From contig JACEFZ010014575.1 in assembly GCA_014155875.1 (NCBI GenBank), forward strand, positions 62,001-126,000: a DNA stretch of 64,000 nucleotides, in the 5' to 3' direction. The translations under genes were made by a program, and so were the position numbers. Every line of letters begins with the position of its first letter. Position 1 is the stretch's first letter. This document shows positions 35,629 through 47,789 of the stretch, in pieces. The notes beneath the pieces are model-generated. The model did no database searches. It was not told where the DNA came from and saw only the letters and a program-made list of their open reading frames with translations. Source of the stretch: Cepaea nemoralis. Its lineage: Eukaryota > Mollusca > Gastropoda > Stylommatophora > Helicidae.

Positions 35629-36905
35629 CAGCACTGGGTGGGTGCTGCGACCTGGGAGCACTGGGTGGGTGCTGCGACCTGGGAGCACTGGGTGGGTGCT
35701 GCGACCTGGGAGCACTGGGTGGGTGCTGCGACCTGGGAGCACTGGGTGAGTGCTGTGACCTGGGAGCACTGGGTGGGTGCTGCGACCTGGGAGCACTGGG
35801 TGGGTGCTGCGACCTGGGAGCACTGGACGGGTGCTGCGACCTGGGAGCACTGGGTGGGTGCTGCGACCTGGGAGCACTGGATGTGTGCTGTGACTTGGGA
35901 GCACTGGGTGGGTGCTGTGACCTGGGAGCACTGGATGTGTGCTGTGACTTGGGAGCACTGGGTGGGTGCTGTGACCTGGGAGCACTGGGTGGGTGCTGTG
36001 TGCAGGGTGTATGGTGCTAGCCCTGTGTACTCAGACCAATCAGCACTGGATGTGTGCTGTGACTTGGGAGCACTGGGTGGGTGCTGTGACCTGGGAGCGC
36101 TGGGTGGGTGCTGCAACCTGGGAGCACTGGGTGGTTACTGTGACCAGTGAGTGCTGGGTGGGTGCTGTGACCTGGGAGCACTGGGTGGGTGCTGCAACCT
36201 GGGAGCACTGGGTGGGTGCTGCGACCAGGGAGCACAGGGTGGGTGCTGCGACCAGGGAGCACAGGGTGGGTGCTGCGACCAGGGAGCACTGAGTGGGTGC
36301 TGTGATCTGGGAGCGCTGGGTGGGTGCTGTGACCTGGGAGCGCTTGGTGGGTGCTGTGACCTGGGAGCACTGGATCGGTGTTGTGACCTGGGAGCACTGG
36401 GTGGGTGCTGCGACCTGGGAGCACTGGATGGGTGCTGTGACCTGGGAGCACTGGGTGGGTGCTGCGACCTGGGAGCACTGGGTGGGTGCTGTGACCTGGG
36501 AGCACTGGGTGGGTGCTGCAACCTTGGAGCACTGGGTGGGTGCTGTGACCTGGGAGCACTGGGTGGGTGCTGTGACCTGGGAGCACTGGGTGGGTGCTGT
36601 GACCTGGGAGCACTGGGTGGGTGCTGTGACCTGGGAGCACTGGGTGGGTGCTGTGACCTGGGAGCACTGGGTGGGTGCTGTGACCTGGGAGCACTGGGTA
36701 GGTGCTGTGACCTGGGAGCACTGGGTGGGTGCTGTGACCTGGGAGTGCTTGATGGGTGCTGTGATCTGGGAGCACTGGATGGGTGCTGTGACCTGGGAGC
36801 ACTGGGTGGGTGCTTTGACCTGGGAGCACTGGGTGGGTGGGTGATGCGACCAGGGAGCACTAGGTGGGTGCGATGCGACCAGGGAGCACTAGGTGGGTGC
36901 TGTGG
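35629..36905. repeat. 27-bp G-rich minisatellite
   Basis: About 47 units of 27 bp (GGGAGCACTGGGTGGGTGCT followed by GCGACCT). Open in at least four frames, giving nine-residue false proteins (LGALGGCCD, WEHWVGAVT, HPVLPGHST). Interrupted once near 36000-36050 by a copy of the flank TGCTAGCCCTGTGT. It lies in the intron 3' of visible exon 7. Confidence 0.97.
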
Positions 36906-37000
36906 TCAATAACACCTCGACCTCCCAGGACATTTTCTAGTACCTATGTTAGACTGGGTCGACCTGAGTGTCCAGGTTTAATGTTTTAAAACCTCAACTA

Positions 37001-37757
<757 letters not shown>

Positions 37758-37840
37758 GAGTTTAGTTTAATCAACAGATCAACATCACTGCACACGGGTG
37801 TAACCCATAAGTGCTCCGTTCTACTCCTAACTCAAGCCTG
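37758..37840 (-). mobile_element. RNase H-type LINE, extreme 3' end
   Basis: Minus strand reads RTEHLWVTPVCSDVD, matching the terminal EHLWECPECxDV box of the RNase H-type family. Only about 80 bp remain. Confidence 0.5.
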
Positions 37841-38187
37841 AGTCCGGAAAAACTCAGCTCAGTGCACGAACTCTGTAGCACCGGTAAGGATCCTGAAATA
37901 CTTTGGGTAGATTTTTAACTCAAAATTTTGCCCGGGAAGCACCATTAAACTATTCTAATATGTAATGTTTAATGTATGCAAACTCTAATCTGTAATGTGA
38001 ATCACAAATCACTGTCGTGAACTAAATGTAACTGTTAAGGTGAATCACAAAGATAACCCCAAGACACATTATCTGGTCATTCCCAAATACCTAATCACCT
38101 TAACAACAATCTCCGCACAACCAGGATTTCTAATCCCCTCATCTTACAAATCCCAAGGACTTCCTAATTTAATCCTAATTTACGAAC

Positions 38188-38580
38188 CTCCCTACTACAA
38201 GAGAAAATGAACACATAACAATCTCTCTAAATTCACCATCAAATGATTCCTGAAAGTAACCATAATCAATCTTAAACTAGCAGTTCACTGTCTCAAGGGC
38301 AATAATCTTAAACATATGAATTCATCATCAAAACAATACTAATTTTTATTTTATCTGTAAGAATATTACCTCCTGGCCCAATATTATATTATGAATATTA
38401 CCTCCTGACTACACGACAAAATGAACACATAACCATCTCTCTAAATTCATCATCAAATGATTCCTAAAAGTAATGATAATCGATCTTAAACTAGCAGTTC
38501 CTGTCTCAAGGGCAATAATCTTAAACATGTATTCATCATCAAAACAATACTACATTTTATTTTATCTGTAAGAATATTAC
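38188..38580 (-). repeat. direct duplication of about 200 bp including the exon-6 donor
   Basis: 38188-38380 and 38400-38590 align with about 90 percent identity by eye. Shared: TGAACACATAAC, CTTAAACTAGCAGTTC, GTCTCAAGGGCAATAATCTT and CTGTAAGAATATTACCTCCT. The last piece is the donor of visible exon 6 with its final exon bases, so extra GGAG|GTAATATTC sites stand at 38369 and 38401. Confidence 0.92.
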
Positions 38581-38775
38581 CTCCTGGCCCAGACGACAAC
38601 CAAACTCTTCAGACACTCTCTTCGCCACTGACATTGCGGCAACTCTTCTGGGCTGTGTGCATCCAATCTTCCCTCGTGTCGTGTACCCAGCCTCAGCCAT
38701 GTACTGGGTCATCTGGGTTGTCTTCCCTGACCCCGTCTCACCAATGACAATGAGAATCTGGTTGTCCCCAACAGC
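38581..38775 (-). CDS. DHX8: DHX8 visible exon 6: RecA1, Walker A
   Basis: Encodes [20 protein letters not shown] (motif I/P-loop), then [20 protein letters not shown] (motif Ia), and ends GCRLGQE. Visible residues about 277-341. This part binds the nucleotide triphosphate. Acceptor TTTTAG|GCTG, donor GGAG|GTAATATTC, phase 0. The donor and last exon bases are duplicated about 180 and 210 bp downstream in the intron. Confidence 0.96.
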
Positions 38776-39044
38776 CTAAAACACAACATTCACGGTCTGT
38801 GAAGAAGTGTGCTAGGCAGGTTATCAGATGTTAAACAGTGAAATATATGTGAATGTATGTGACCATGCTGTCGTGCAGCCAACCATACACAAACTAGTGA
38901 AAGGCAAGGGGAAACCATCACATATTTTCCCAAGACGATCATTCAAGACAAACTCAATAAAGAGTTAGTTAGAATCTCTTCATCTGGTAGGAAGCATCAC
39001 AAGCTACAGGTGATACCCAATCATATGCAAATTAAATGTTAAAA

Positions 39045-40740
39045 ATACATTTAATGTTGATGCAGGGAATGTCAGAACACTTAGAATGGAAAGTTAAAAG
39101 ACATCAAAAAGGAAATGGAAAGAATGAATATAAATATATTAGGTTTTAGTGAAATGTGATGGCCAGGTGCAGGGAAAAATATTGAGATAAGCACAGAATT
39201 ATTTACTCAGGAGAGAAGAATCATGGAAGGGAAGTTGCATAATTTTGTATCCACAGAGCATAGAGCGCTAGGATAGTTATAGGATGCTAGGAAGTCTCAG
39301 ACAGAGAGATATTAGTGAAACCCGATGGCAAACCTCTGCATTTTAACATAATATAAGCATAAGATAACCATGCGGAAAGTCAAATATCTAGGTATATGGT
39401 GTCACAGACCCACGATACTACCTAGTATAACCGAGGGCATTACTGACTAGACACTGGACAGGAGAGACAGGTTACTTGCAGGGACTGTCAGGTAGTAGCC
39501 ACAGGTAGACAGAGAGTAAAGTGTGGGGGGGGGGGGGGGGGGGGGGCTAGACTCTCTGTCATGTTCTTACATACTTATAACACTTGGCTCGAAGTCTGTG
39601 ACAGAGGTAAACAATTGCTCGCTTACAAGATAGCACTCGTACGAACAGTCGTTGCAATTTAAGATACTTTTAATCGATGATAATGTACATGTGCGCAATC
39701 TTGCAGGGATTGCGTTTCATCACCACGTAACATTCACAGTGAATATCGTAAAATCGTTATCACACCCTCACTTTATATACACAACCCTCACTGACTATCA
39801 GTACACACTAGCTGTTCATACTCGCCATCTCGATCACAACTGAATCTACAAGCTCATTCACTCCTGCTATCAAAGCGATACATTTGGGAATCACAGCCAC
39901 AACCCTATGTCCGTCCGTGTCGCAGTCTCCTAACCTATCTGTCTAATTCAGGTACGCTCATCCGGATCACGGATTCCTACATCCCGCGAATCCGGTGTTA
40001 CTTGGTGTGGTCCGATGGACACGGGTCTGGCTCGAGTACAGGTTTACCATGCACTAGACTGCAAACAATCCTGACCTTTCTTAGTACACCTGTCTACCTG
40101 TCGCTACTACCTGACAGTCCCTGCAAGTAACCTGTCTCTCCTGTCCAGTGTCTAGTCAGTACTGCCCTCGGTTATACTAGGTAGCATTGTGGGTCTGTGA
40201 CATATGGAAACACCAGATGGAAGATGCATCATAGAGATAAAGAACAGAAAAGGAAAAGCAAAAAAGAACTTTCTATCAAATGAAGAACATTTTATGCAAT
40301 AAATCCTTGTCATTGGAAATTTGAAAAATGTTTGTGTGTTACACAGAACCAATTTTAACCTACGGCTGCAAATCCTGGACAAAAAGTAAACAGGCAAAAA
40401 CATTTGTAGAAGCCTTGGAGAAGTGGTAATATATAAAAATACTGACAATTTATTGAACAGCCGAAATGAGCAATCTGGATACTGTGAAGGAGGCTAAGTC
40501 ACAAAGACACCTCATCAACATCAGAAAGAAGCAGTCACCATTTTTTGGCCACATTATGAGAAGATAAAAACTGGTCAGAAAGATTTGTAGAAAGAGAGAG
40601 AGAAAGACAGCAAGAGAAATTCTTGACAGTCTTGTGCCATGGCACAAAATGAAGTCAATAGAACAATTGATCCATGCCATCAGAGATCGTAATTTACGGA
40701 GAAGCATGATATTTCTCTACGCCACCATTCTAGAATATCA
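39045..40740 (+). mobile_element. RTE/L1-like LINE remnant, interrupted
   Basis: 39045-39290 decodes with frameshifts as an endonuclease start (DAGNVRTL, then WPGAGK). 39370-39395 gives VKYLGI, and 40208-40720 continues with EPILTYGCKSWTK, FFGHIMRR and a basic C-terminus. The element is internally deleted and split at 39400-40202 by a terminal-inverted-repeat element. Confidence 0.72.
39400..40202. mobile_element. DNA transposon-like element with 113-bp terminal inverted repeats
   Basis: Left end TGTCACAGACCCAC... (39400-39512) is inverted at the right end ...GTGGGTCTGTGACA (to 40202) with only a few mismatches over about 113 bp. A 5-bp duplication TATGG flanks it (39395-39399, 40203-40207). 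The inside has a run of about 27 G and no transposase, so it is non-autonomous. TG...CA ends with 5-bp duplication resemble integrase-type elements (for example Ginger-like), but the family is unproven. Confidence 0.88.
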
Positions 40741-41551
40741 AACTTCATTTCCTCTCACTCGGTCTCTTCTACCATTAATCTACAGTCATCACAATGTTTT
40801 CCAATGTCTCATTATATGACCAAATAATGCTGTTTGTCTATGTTTTAAAGCTGCGTAAAATGTTTTACTCATTGTCAGTTACTTTGGCAGTCCCAGGTAT
40901 TCGTAACATTTGTCTCAGAACCCTCATCTCTGCTACCCCAAGCTCTTTCTAATTTATTTATTCACATGCTAAGATTCACTGTCAAACAACAGAACAGATT
41001 CTTTATAAAATTTCAGCCCTCTCTTTCTGACATTCAATGACCGGTTTTACTGATAAAATAAACAGAACTATTTTGTACGCATATTTCAGGAAATCTCATG
41101 TATAGTATGAATGATCTGGTTTTATTTGTAAAGAATCACAGCTCCATCTTCTCCAATACACCGAACATTAAGAATCTCAATACATTGCATGAATTCTGCA
41201 GCTTAAGAGAGTAAGTTTCCCATTTTGAAATGTATCCTGAGAAACAGCCTAATTGACAGGCTACGTGCTGGTAGAGAGAACTTCACTACAGGAAGTCATT
41301 TTGTCTCCTGACTGGACAGTATACTGTTACAATACCCAAAAGGCCATACTGGGGAAGATGTCCCCCAAAGTGAATAAGTGGCCCTAATGCTATCAAAAGA
41401 GGCAGAGAAAGCATGAAGGAATGGGAAGAAGTGAGTTATAAATAACAGCTGCAAACATCTATGGGTGTGTCTAGAGCCTTATGATACTGGATCTGCTAAC
41501 AAATGGGGGGAAAGTCATGACACATCAAGACATGGAATTGGTGCCACTTAC
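40741..41551. other. no gene recognised
   Basis: Intron sequence between visible exons 5 and 6. Short ORFs only; possible decayed repeat debris. Confidence 0.45.
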
Positions 41552-41733
41552 CTTAAGTAGGTCATCTTTGAGCTTGTATATGGGCAAACTCTGGCGCTGC
41601 TCCAGGATGGACTTCTTCTCTTTCTTGCCGTATGAGGCCTTGGCACCGCCACTGATGTGCTTCTTCCACTCTGGTTCCTCTTTCGGTGCCATGCCTACTC
41701 CCCGCATGTTGGCAGCAAGTGTTCGACCCCCAT
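41552..41733 (-). CDS. DHX8: DHX8 visible exon 5: linker to RecA1
   Basis: Contains [23 protein letters not shown] and [20 protein letters not shown], the characteristic DHX8 segment leading into the helicase core. Visible residues about 215-276. Acceptor ACAACCAG|ATGGGG, donor TTAAG|GTAAGT; ends in phase 0. Confidence 0.94.
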
Positions 41734-42145
41734 CTGGTTGTAATGGAAAAGCAGTAGTTGTAACAATCATGAAACAAATTATAGCTGCCATCCTGATCAC
41801 CTCTAGGTTTTTTCTTATCATTCTTCTTAACATAACTAGAAAGATACACAAGGGTTTGATTGGTTGTCCACATGTACTTCACCAAATCTGACATCCCACA
41901 CTGTGTCAATGGCTTCAGGCAGAGGAGCGCTGTTTGGAGGGTACAAGCCTTATCCTAGTGTGAGGAAATTGCAACCCGAAGATTAAATTTCATGGCAGGG
42001 CAGACCAGACCCTAAGCCTTGGTCTGCAACTGGTCTAGGATGGAAGCTCCAACAGGCGGACAGTTAGAACATTGCTTTGCTGATCTGGCACCTTCTGCAG
42101 CTTGCTTTGTTCCAGATGTATAGGTGTTACCTTTCCTCTGGAGTG

Positions 42146-42335
42146 AACTAGGCAGGCCGAGAAAGGGATCAGGCTGCATGGGCAACACATGGTTTCTACA
42201 ATTCAGCCCAGACTTTGTGCTATGGAGAGGTATAACATTCGCTACCCCCATGGGGTGTAGCTGTGCCTTGTTAGAAGCACAATGTAACAATCTATCGTCT
42301 GTCAAGATGGCCAGGTGCCAGTATGGTATGTATGT
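42146..42335. repeat. dispersed repeat family 3, copy 1
   Basis: Shares ACTAGGCAGGC, GGGATCA, GCTGCATG, CAACACATG, GCTATGGAGAGG and CTATCGTCTGTCAA with 62622-62880, in the same orientation. Confidence 0.72.
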
Positions 42336-42339
42336 GCTT

Positions 42340-43079
42340 TAGGCTCCAAGGCTGGCATTCCTCAATGTAACTTTCAACATCCGTGAGGGATTCTCCTACA
42401 CCAGCTGCAATGTCATTTGTGCCATCATCTGCAAATGGTGTGGCATGAAATATGTCGGTGAAACAGGCTAACACTTTGTTGACAGATTTAGGCATCATCT
42501 TTTGGATGTCAAAAGTGGTGCCCACAAACTTATGTCTACACATTTAAGCAGAGGGGATCACTGTAGTGGGTCTGATAATCAGGTCACTGATATTAAATCT
42601 TCCACATTTCATGAAAGAGAACACAAAATCCCAGAAAAGCACCTCATTTTTAAGTTCCCCACTCTCCCCTTTTTCTGGTCTGTGCCCTTCCCATGCATGT
42701 CTTCCCTATATAGACTGAACCCCCCCCCCCCCCATACACACACACACATTTCACCATAGCTAACACTTTACTGACTACATCATTTTTAGCACTGGCCTAC
42801 AGAGCTCATAGCAGTTTGATTTTTGTACCCTAGGATTTATAGTCTCCAGAACTTCAGCTAAGTTTTTTGGTATTTTTTTTTATAGCTGTATAGTGTCTTT
42901 ATTCTTCTGTGCTGACAAATGCTTTCTAGCCGAAATGTCCATTCTGTCACTTGTGATTGTGTTCTTGTCAAGCTGACCAACTCCACTTTCTGTTTTTGTG
43001 ACATATCCATTGCATTTTTACAACCTGACCTCGGTTCCCCATTTCATTTCTCCTCCACTTAAAGAGAACCATTGGTTAC
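42340..43079. other. no gene recognised; poly-C/CA run
   Basis: Intron sequence with a C run followed by (CA)n at 42719-42750. Interrupted coding-like words were seen, but no family was recognised. Confidence 0.45.
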
Positions 43080-43227
43080 CTTCAGGCATGGGGTCAATCC
43101 AGTCGTTGTTGAGCCCAGTAGGCAAGGAGTTGGCTTCTGCTTCTCTCTGTGCCTGCTTCATCTCCCGTCGCTCTTTCTGTAAGGCATTGCCCATCATGGC
43201 TGCTTGTGCCAGCGACCCATCAGGATT
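43080..43227 (-). CDS. DHX8: DHX8 visible exon 4: helicase-preceding helix
   Basis: Encodes [20 protein letters not shown] followed by a charged helix and [11 protein letters not shown]8 has [20 protein letters not shown] at this place. Visible residues about 167-215. Acceptor ATTTCAG|AATCC, donor GAAG|GTAACC; ends in phase 1, the split GAT codon being completed by the next exon. Confidence 0.94.
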
Positions 43228-43609
43228 CTGAAATAGATTTCTTCAACTAAAATACTGCTTCCGGCACAGGTGGAAAGTAGAACATACATGAACTCAAAAG
43301 ATCATGCCAACTTCACAAAAATGAACAATGGTAATCTTCAGACACGCCAAAGACAAAAGTGACAGAGATGCAATCGATTAAACATTGTATACACAGTATT
43401 TTATACAAAGAGGATAGGCAACACAGGCTTAAACGCAGTCACTTACTGCGGGGCCTGCCTCGTCATACAGATGTGGAAACTGTGACAGGGATTGTGTTAT
43501 TACATTGGACTGTACAGTCACCAGCGGTGCTGCCAGGTACCTCCCAAGCGGCACAACTCTATAGTCCTTCAGGACTGAAAGAGGCCTACTACTACTGCTA
43601 CACATGCAC

Positions 43610-44412
43610 ACTGTATACACTAATCAGAGGTTATAATATAAACAATCTATGCTATGCAGATGACACAATAATGATGGCAGAAAATGTAAAAAATCTACAA
43701 CAAATGTTGGACATTGTGATAACAAAGTGTGCAATGAAAGGACTCCTTGAATATCAAGAAAACAGTAACAATGCTGATATCAAAGAAAATCGTGACACCA
43801 AAATGTGAAAGAGAAAATTCTTAACCAAGTGGATAATTTTAAATACCTAGGGGCAATTATACCATCATATGGAAGATGCACAACAGAGATTATGAACATA
43901 ATTAGGGCAAGCAAAAGCTGCATTTCAGAAAATGAAAAGTATCTTATGCAATAAGTCACTACCATTGAATGTAAGAAAGAGGGTGTTAAAATGCTATACT
44001 GAACCTGTTTTGCTGTATGGCTGTGAATATTGGAATGTAAATAAACAAATTTAGGAAGAACTTAGAAGCAATAGAGATGTGATTCCTGAATCAACTGTTG
44101 CAAATTCCTTGGACTGCTAGAGTAACTAACAATGATTGCCTGAAAGAGGCTTATGAAACTAGAACATTATGTACAATAAGAAAGAGAAAAACAGCTTTCT
44201 TTGGTCATTGATGAGAAGAGAGGCATTAGAGAACACTGTGACAACTGGAAAATCAAGGGGAAGAGAGGCAGGGGCAAACCAAGAGAAATGATGCTGAATG
44301 GACTTAGACGGTGGCATGGAGGAATATCATCAGCAGAGTTGATCCAGAACATCAAAGACCGAGATCTGTGGAGAGACATGAACACCTACCCCAGCTGGCA
44401 GGGCACTTGATG
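43610..44412 (+). mobile_element. RTE/L1-like LINE 3' half, copy 1
   Basis: Reads NINNLCYADDTIMMAENVKN (RT catalytic YADD), FKYLGAIIPSYGRCTTEIMN, EPVLLYGCEYWNVNKQ, FFGH and, at the end, MMLNGLRRWHGGISSAELIQ then HLIP-like end and stop. Several frameshifts. 3' end is GATGATGAT-rich. Clearly the same family as 47790-48252. Confidence 0.85.
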
Positions 44413-44414
44413 AT

Positions 44415-45049
44415 GATGAGTGATGGATAACATTTGTGACAATTGACAAGAGTCAGGAAGATAGTGATGGTGGAATACATAGGGTAAGGGTGCTGGATGG
44501 TTGACAGAGTACCATGAAAAACAGTCAGCCATGAAACTTATCAAGAACACAGTAAACACAACTAGAGGGATAGAATCACTTTCACAGGACATAATATGCT
44601 AGTTAAGACTTTCCAATCACACCTTTTAGATTACTCTCAAGTAAACATTCAGGCTGACCATAAAATAACAACAAAAAAGTCATAGAACACAAAACAGCAA
44701 CTTCCTAAATGTACACTTATAAATGGGGTTTCAGTCAATCGACAACTAAATAGCAATTTCCTAATTGTGTACTTCATTGGAAAATACATCATGCTGACGC
44801 ATTCATGCCCTACTTTACAGTGTGTATTAATTCAAAATAACTAAATTATGCTGGAGCCCTTACAATCAGAGTCATCCTGTACACTCATGGTTTGTCACTG
44901 TGGGTATGTCAATGACGATGATGATGATAAGAGAAGTAGAAATTTTGGGTGACTGTTTAAATGCTTAAAGAGAGTTTAAAGGCTTCAAGGGAGTTTAAAG
45001 GATTCAAGAGAGTGTAAAGGCTTCAAGAGTGTCAAGTGTCAACTTCATG
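44415..45049. other. no gene recognised
   Basis: Intron sequence. A short triplication of GAGTTTAAAGG lies near 44975-45020. Confidence 0.45.
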
Positions 45050-45173
45050 GGCTCGGCCTCATTGCTCAGCTTCAGCGACGACCCCCAGGATTCTCCGTGA
45101 TAACTAGTGAACTGATGATAGAGTCTGGAATCAAACCCACAACCTTTGGAGTGCAAGGCAGGCGGCTTGACAG
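45050..45173 (-). mobile_element. tRNA-derived SINE, family 1, partial copy
   Basis: Minus strand has CACTCCAAAGGTTGTGGGTT with a B-box-like GGTTTGATTCC, then GGAGAATCCTGGGGGTCGTC, as in the copies at 29053 and 25790. The 3' part is missing. Confidence 0.7.
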
Positions 45174-45176
45174 TGA

Positions 45177-45389
45177 TCAAACTCTAGACACTGGAGAATA
45201 GTCGTCAACATGAGATTCAGCAACAGTGAAAAACAGCAACAGAAAAGACCATTAAGTGACCAAACTCTAGACACTGGAGAATAGTTATCAACGTGAGATT
45301 CAGCAACAGAAGAGACCATTAAGTTACCAAACTCTAGACACTGGAGAATAGTCGTCAACATGAGATTCAGCAACAGAAGAGACCATTTA
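45177..45389. repeat. three tandem copies of a 63-80-bp unit
   Basis: Units begin CAAACTCTAGACACTGGAGA and end near AGAGACCATT. The first has a 17-bp internal extension. Confidence 0.9.
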
Positions 45390-45439
45390 GAGAACAAATG
45401 GAAAACAAAGATAAAGATCTTTTCTTCACCTTCTAGAAA

Positions 45440-45735
45440 AATCTCTGAGCAGTTTCTGAGACTGGGTCAACCCAGCTGGGCAATAAATCAACTAGGCAGT
45501 TTCTGAGACTGGGTCAACCCAGCTGGGAAATAAATCAACTAGGCAGTTTCTGAGACTGGGTCAACCCAGCTGGGCAATAAATCAACTAGGCAGTTTCTGA
45601 GACTGGGTCAACCCAGCTGGGCAATAAATCAACTAGGCAGTTTCTGAGACTGGGTCAACCCAGCTGGGCAATAAATCAACTAGGCAGTTTCTGAGACTGG
45701 GTCAACCCAGCTGGGCAATAAATCAACTAGGGATC
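45440..45735. repeat. 47-bp minisatellite
   Basis: Six units of GCAGTTTCTGAGACTGGGTC followed by AACCCAGCTGGGCAATAAATCAACTAG. The unit contains the palindrome-like TGGGTCAACCCA. Confidence 0.96.
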
Positions 45736-45869
45736 GAACCCAAGCCACTCTAATCCCATAGCAGGTTTGTGAAATGCTCATGATTAAATACATACTAAAT
45801 TATATTTTTATGAGCTGTGGTAACAAGTTCTCTTTCTCAGCCTTTCCTTCCTTCCATATGGTGGTTTAA

Positions 45870-46551
45870 CCCTTTACAAGGCAGAACGGCCATTTACGTC
45901 CGATACCATAAACGGGCGAAACGTCCCAAACCGGCTGATACTAGTATGCATTGTAAAAACGCGATCTCTCGGCTTTCCGATACTTCCGACGGCTACTTTC
46001 GCTTTCGCCGATAGCTTGACAACATGGCCGCCATTTGTAAAGCGCCTACTATGAATTTGAACGGACTTTTTTTGATAGTTTTCGGGGTTTTTACGCTGTT
46101 TTTCAAAACGGATTTGAGCGATTCTTCAAGTGATAGCCGAGATTTCGCTCTGTTCAATTTAAGTGACATTAAAAGGCACGAAGTTGACTATTAATCGGAA
46201 CTAGATATCAGTGCAAAGCGTTACTTTGCATTAGCAGTCTGAGTCGGACTTTAAAGAAATTGATTATGATTCTGAAAATGTGATTGTAAATTGCGGTATA
46301 GATGACGGAAAATCACAAACATGCTGTATTTCGTAAATATTTGTGTTCATATATGGATTACCGACAACAATCACATGAGTAACATATTCTGCATGCTTTT
46401 CCCTTCATTGTGTTGTTTATTTAACTAAAATCGGTTGACTAACACCTTATTTGTGATATTTTTACTAACGCGACCCGAAATTTTACCGAACCTGAAAAAA
46501 TCTTGCCCGTTCAGGGCTAAAAAATGAACAAGCGTCTGCCCTGTAAAAGGG
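45870..46551. mobile_element. piggyBac-like non-autonomous element
   Basis: Starts TTAA|CCCTTTACAAGGCAGAACG and ends GTCTGCCCTGTAAAAGGG|TTAC, i.e. imperfect inverted ends of about 18 bp beside TTAA (right copy mutated). Inside, the plus strand has an acidic SDSSSDS stretch and DISAKRYF-like words reminiscent of the start of piggyBac transposases, but no catalytic core. Length 682 bp. Confidence 0.65.
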
Positions 46552-46555
46552 TTAC

Positions 46556-46726
46556 GGCTCAGAGTGTTTTGGATGTGTTGGTAGATCAGCAACAAATCAC
46601 CTTTCATACGGTGGTCACGGCTGAGTGTGTTGCTTGTGTAGGTAGATCAGCAACAGATCACCTTCCATATGGTATTCACAGCTTAGTGTGTTGGATGTGT
46701 AGGTAGATCAGCAACAGATCACCTAC
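46556..46726 (-). repeat. 62-bp repeat touching the exon-3 donor
   Basis: Three imperfect units (GTAGATCAGCAACAGATCACC and flanking TGTGTTGGATGTG) run straight into the donor of exon 46727-46824. In gene orientation the first intron bases GGTGATCTGTTGCTGATCTA are shared by all units. Confidence 0.9.
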
Positions 46727-46824
46727 CTTGACAATTTTCACTGGGCTGAGCTCCACCCATTGTCGACCATGGCCTTGTAAGAATGGTGGCTCTTCCTCGA
46801 CCATCTCCACCTCCACATCTTCAT
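46727..46824 (-). CDS. DHX8: DHX8 visible exon 3: acidic linker
   Basis: Encodes [18 protein letters not shown] and ends SPVKIVK, matching the VEEEPPFL...SPIKIVK stretch of DHX8. Visible residues about 134-166. Acceptor TTCCTAG|ATGAAG completes a split GAT codon. The donor is AAG|GTAGGT. The intron side of the donor is itself duplicated in a short array (46556-46726). Confidence 0.92.
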
Positions 46825-47789
46825 CTAGGAACAAGAAAGCAGCAATCAGTAACTACATCTACAACAAATCTGCAAGTCCAATCAAATTAATCACTGTAAA
46901 ATCCCAACCAATTAAAAGCCATTCTACTGCCACTGAGTTATTCTGTGTTGCCGATGGCTGAGATGACGTTAGTTACCAACGAATCAGGGCACCTGTAACT
47001 GTTGACATAAGTCACTCTACTGTCTCCATGTAGATAGGGCCTAAGTAATATTCATGTTCTATTGTTGTTCTTATTTGCCTGGCATTTGTAGACTGGCAGT
47101 ATTTGCCAGTGCTTGATGCTGGTATCTGTCAGGGGGGTATTCTCACACTCTGTTTAGCTTTCGTCTGGCAAAGAGCACCCTGTTGTTCTTCAGGAGTGAT
47201 TCTTACTTGACTGGTGGTAGTATCAGCCTTTCTACCTTCTATAAATCACCACATATATATCACATAACAGTCAACTCTATGTTAACAATAACTTCTTCAT
47301 AACACGACAGCTGCATCAGTTTTCACACAGTGTATTATGGTTTTCTTTAAAATACTGTCACATCAATGTCACTAAAACAATAATACTTGCACTCGATCTC
47401 TATCTTGTATATCTGTCGCTCGAACAATCACTGACGTCGACATTCATCCACAGATTCACAAACGTTCCATCTGTACAAACGTGGCGGCTAGATGGACTTC
47501 TGCCATGTGCCATTCTCCGTCCGACCTCGAACGCGGTCCAGACGTGAATGATCTCTCACAGACCTGTAGTCCGTGCTTGACCTTCGCTCACCTTACTTCC
47601 GGCAGAGTGGTTCACAATCCACTCGATCTTCACGTCTGTCACTGAAATGTGCAAGACTCCCTGCACTGGGTGGTACTTTGCCCTACTCCAACTCCATGGC
47701 AGTGACACAATGAAGAAAATTAAAAGATGAATACCGATAACTCTTTAAAATACTAAAATAACTGAATAAATTTTGGAGTAGGACAGACA
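46825..47789. other. no gene recognised
   Basis: Intron sequence. 47150-47710 differs in base use (more C) from its surroundings and may be an unclassified element, but no termini or domains could be shown. Confidence 0.4.

Noticed and set aside
35581..36912. Long cysteine/glycine- or proline-rich ORFs
   Set aside because: Open in at least four frames because the 27-bp unit lacks stops; no start context or conserved domain.
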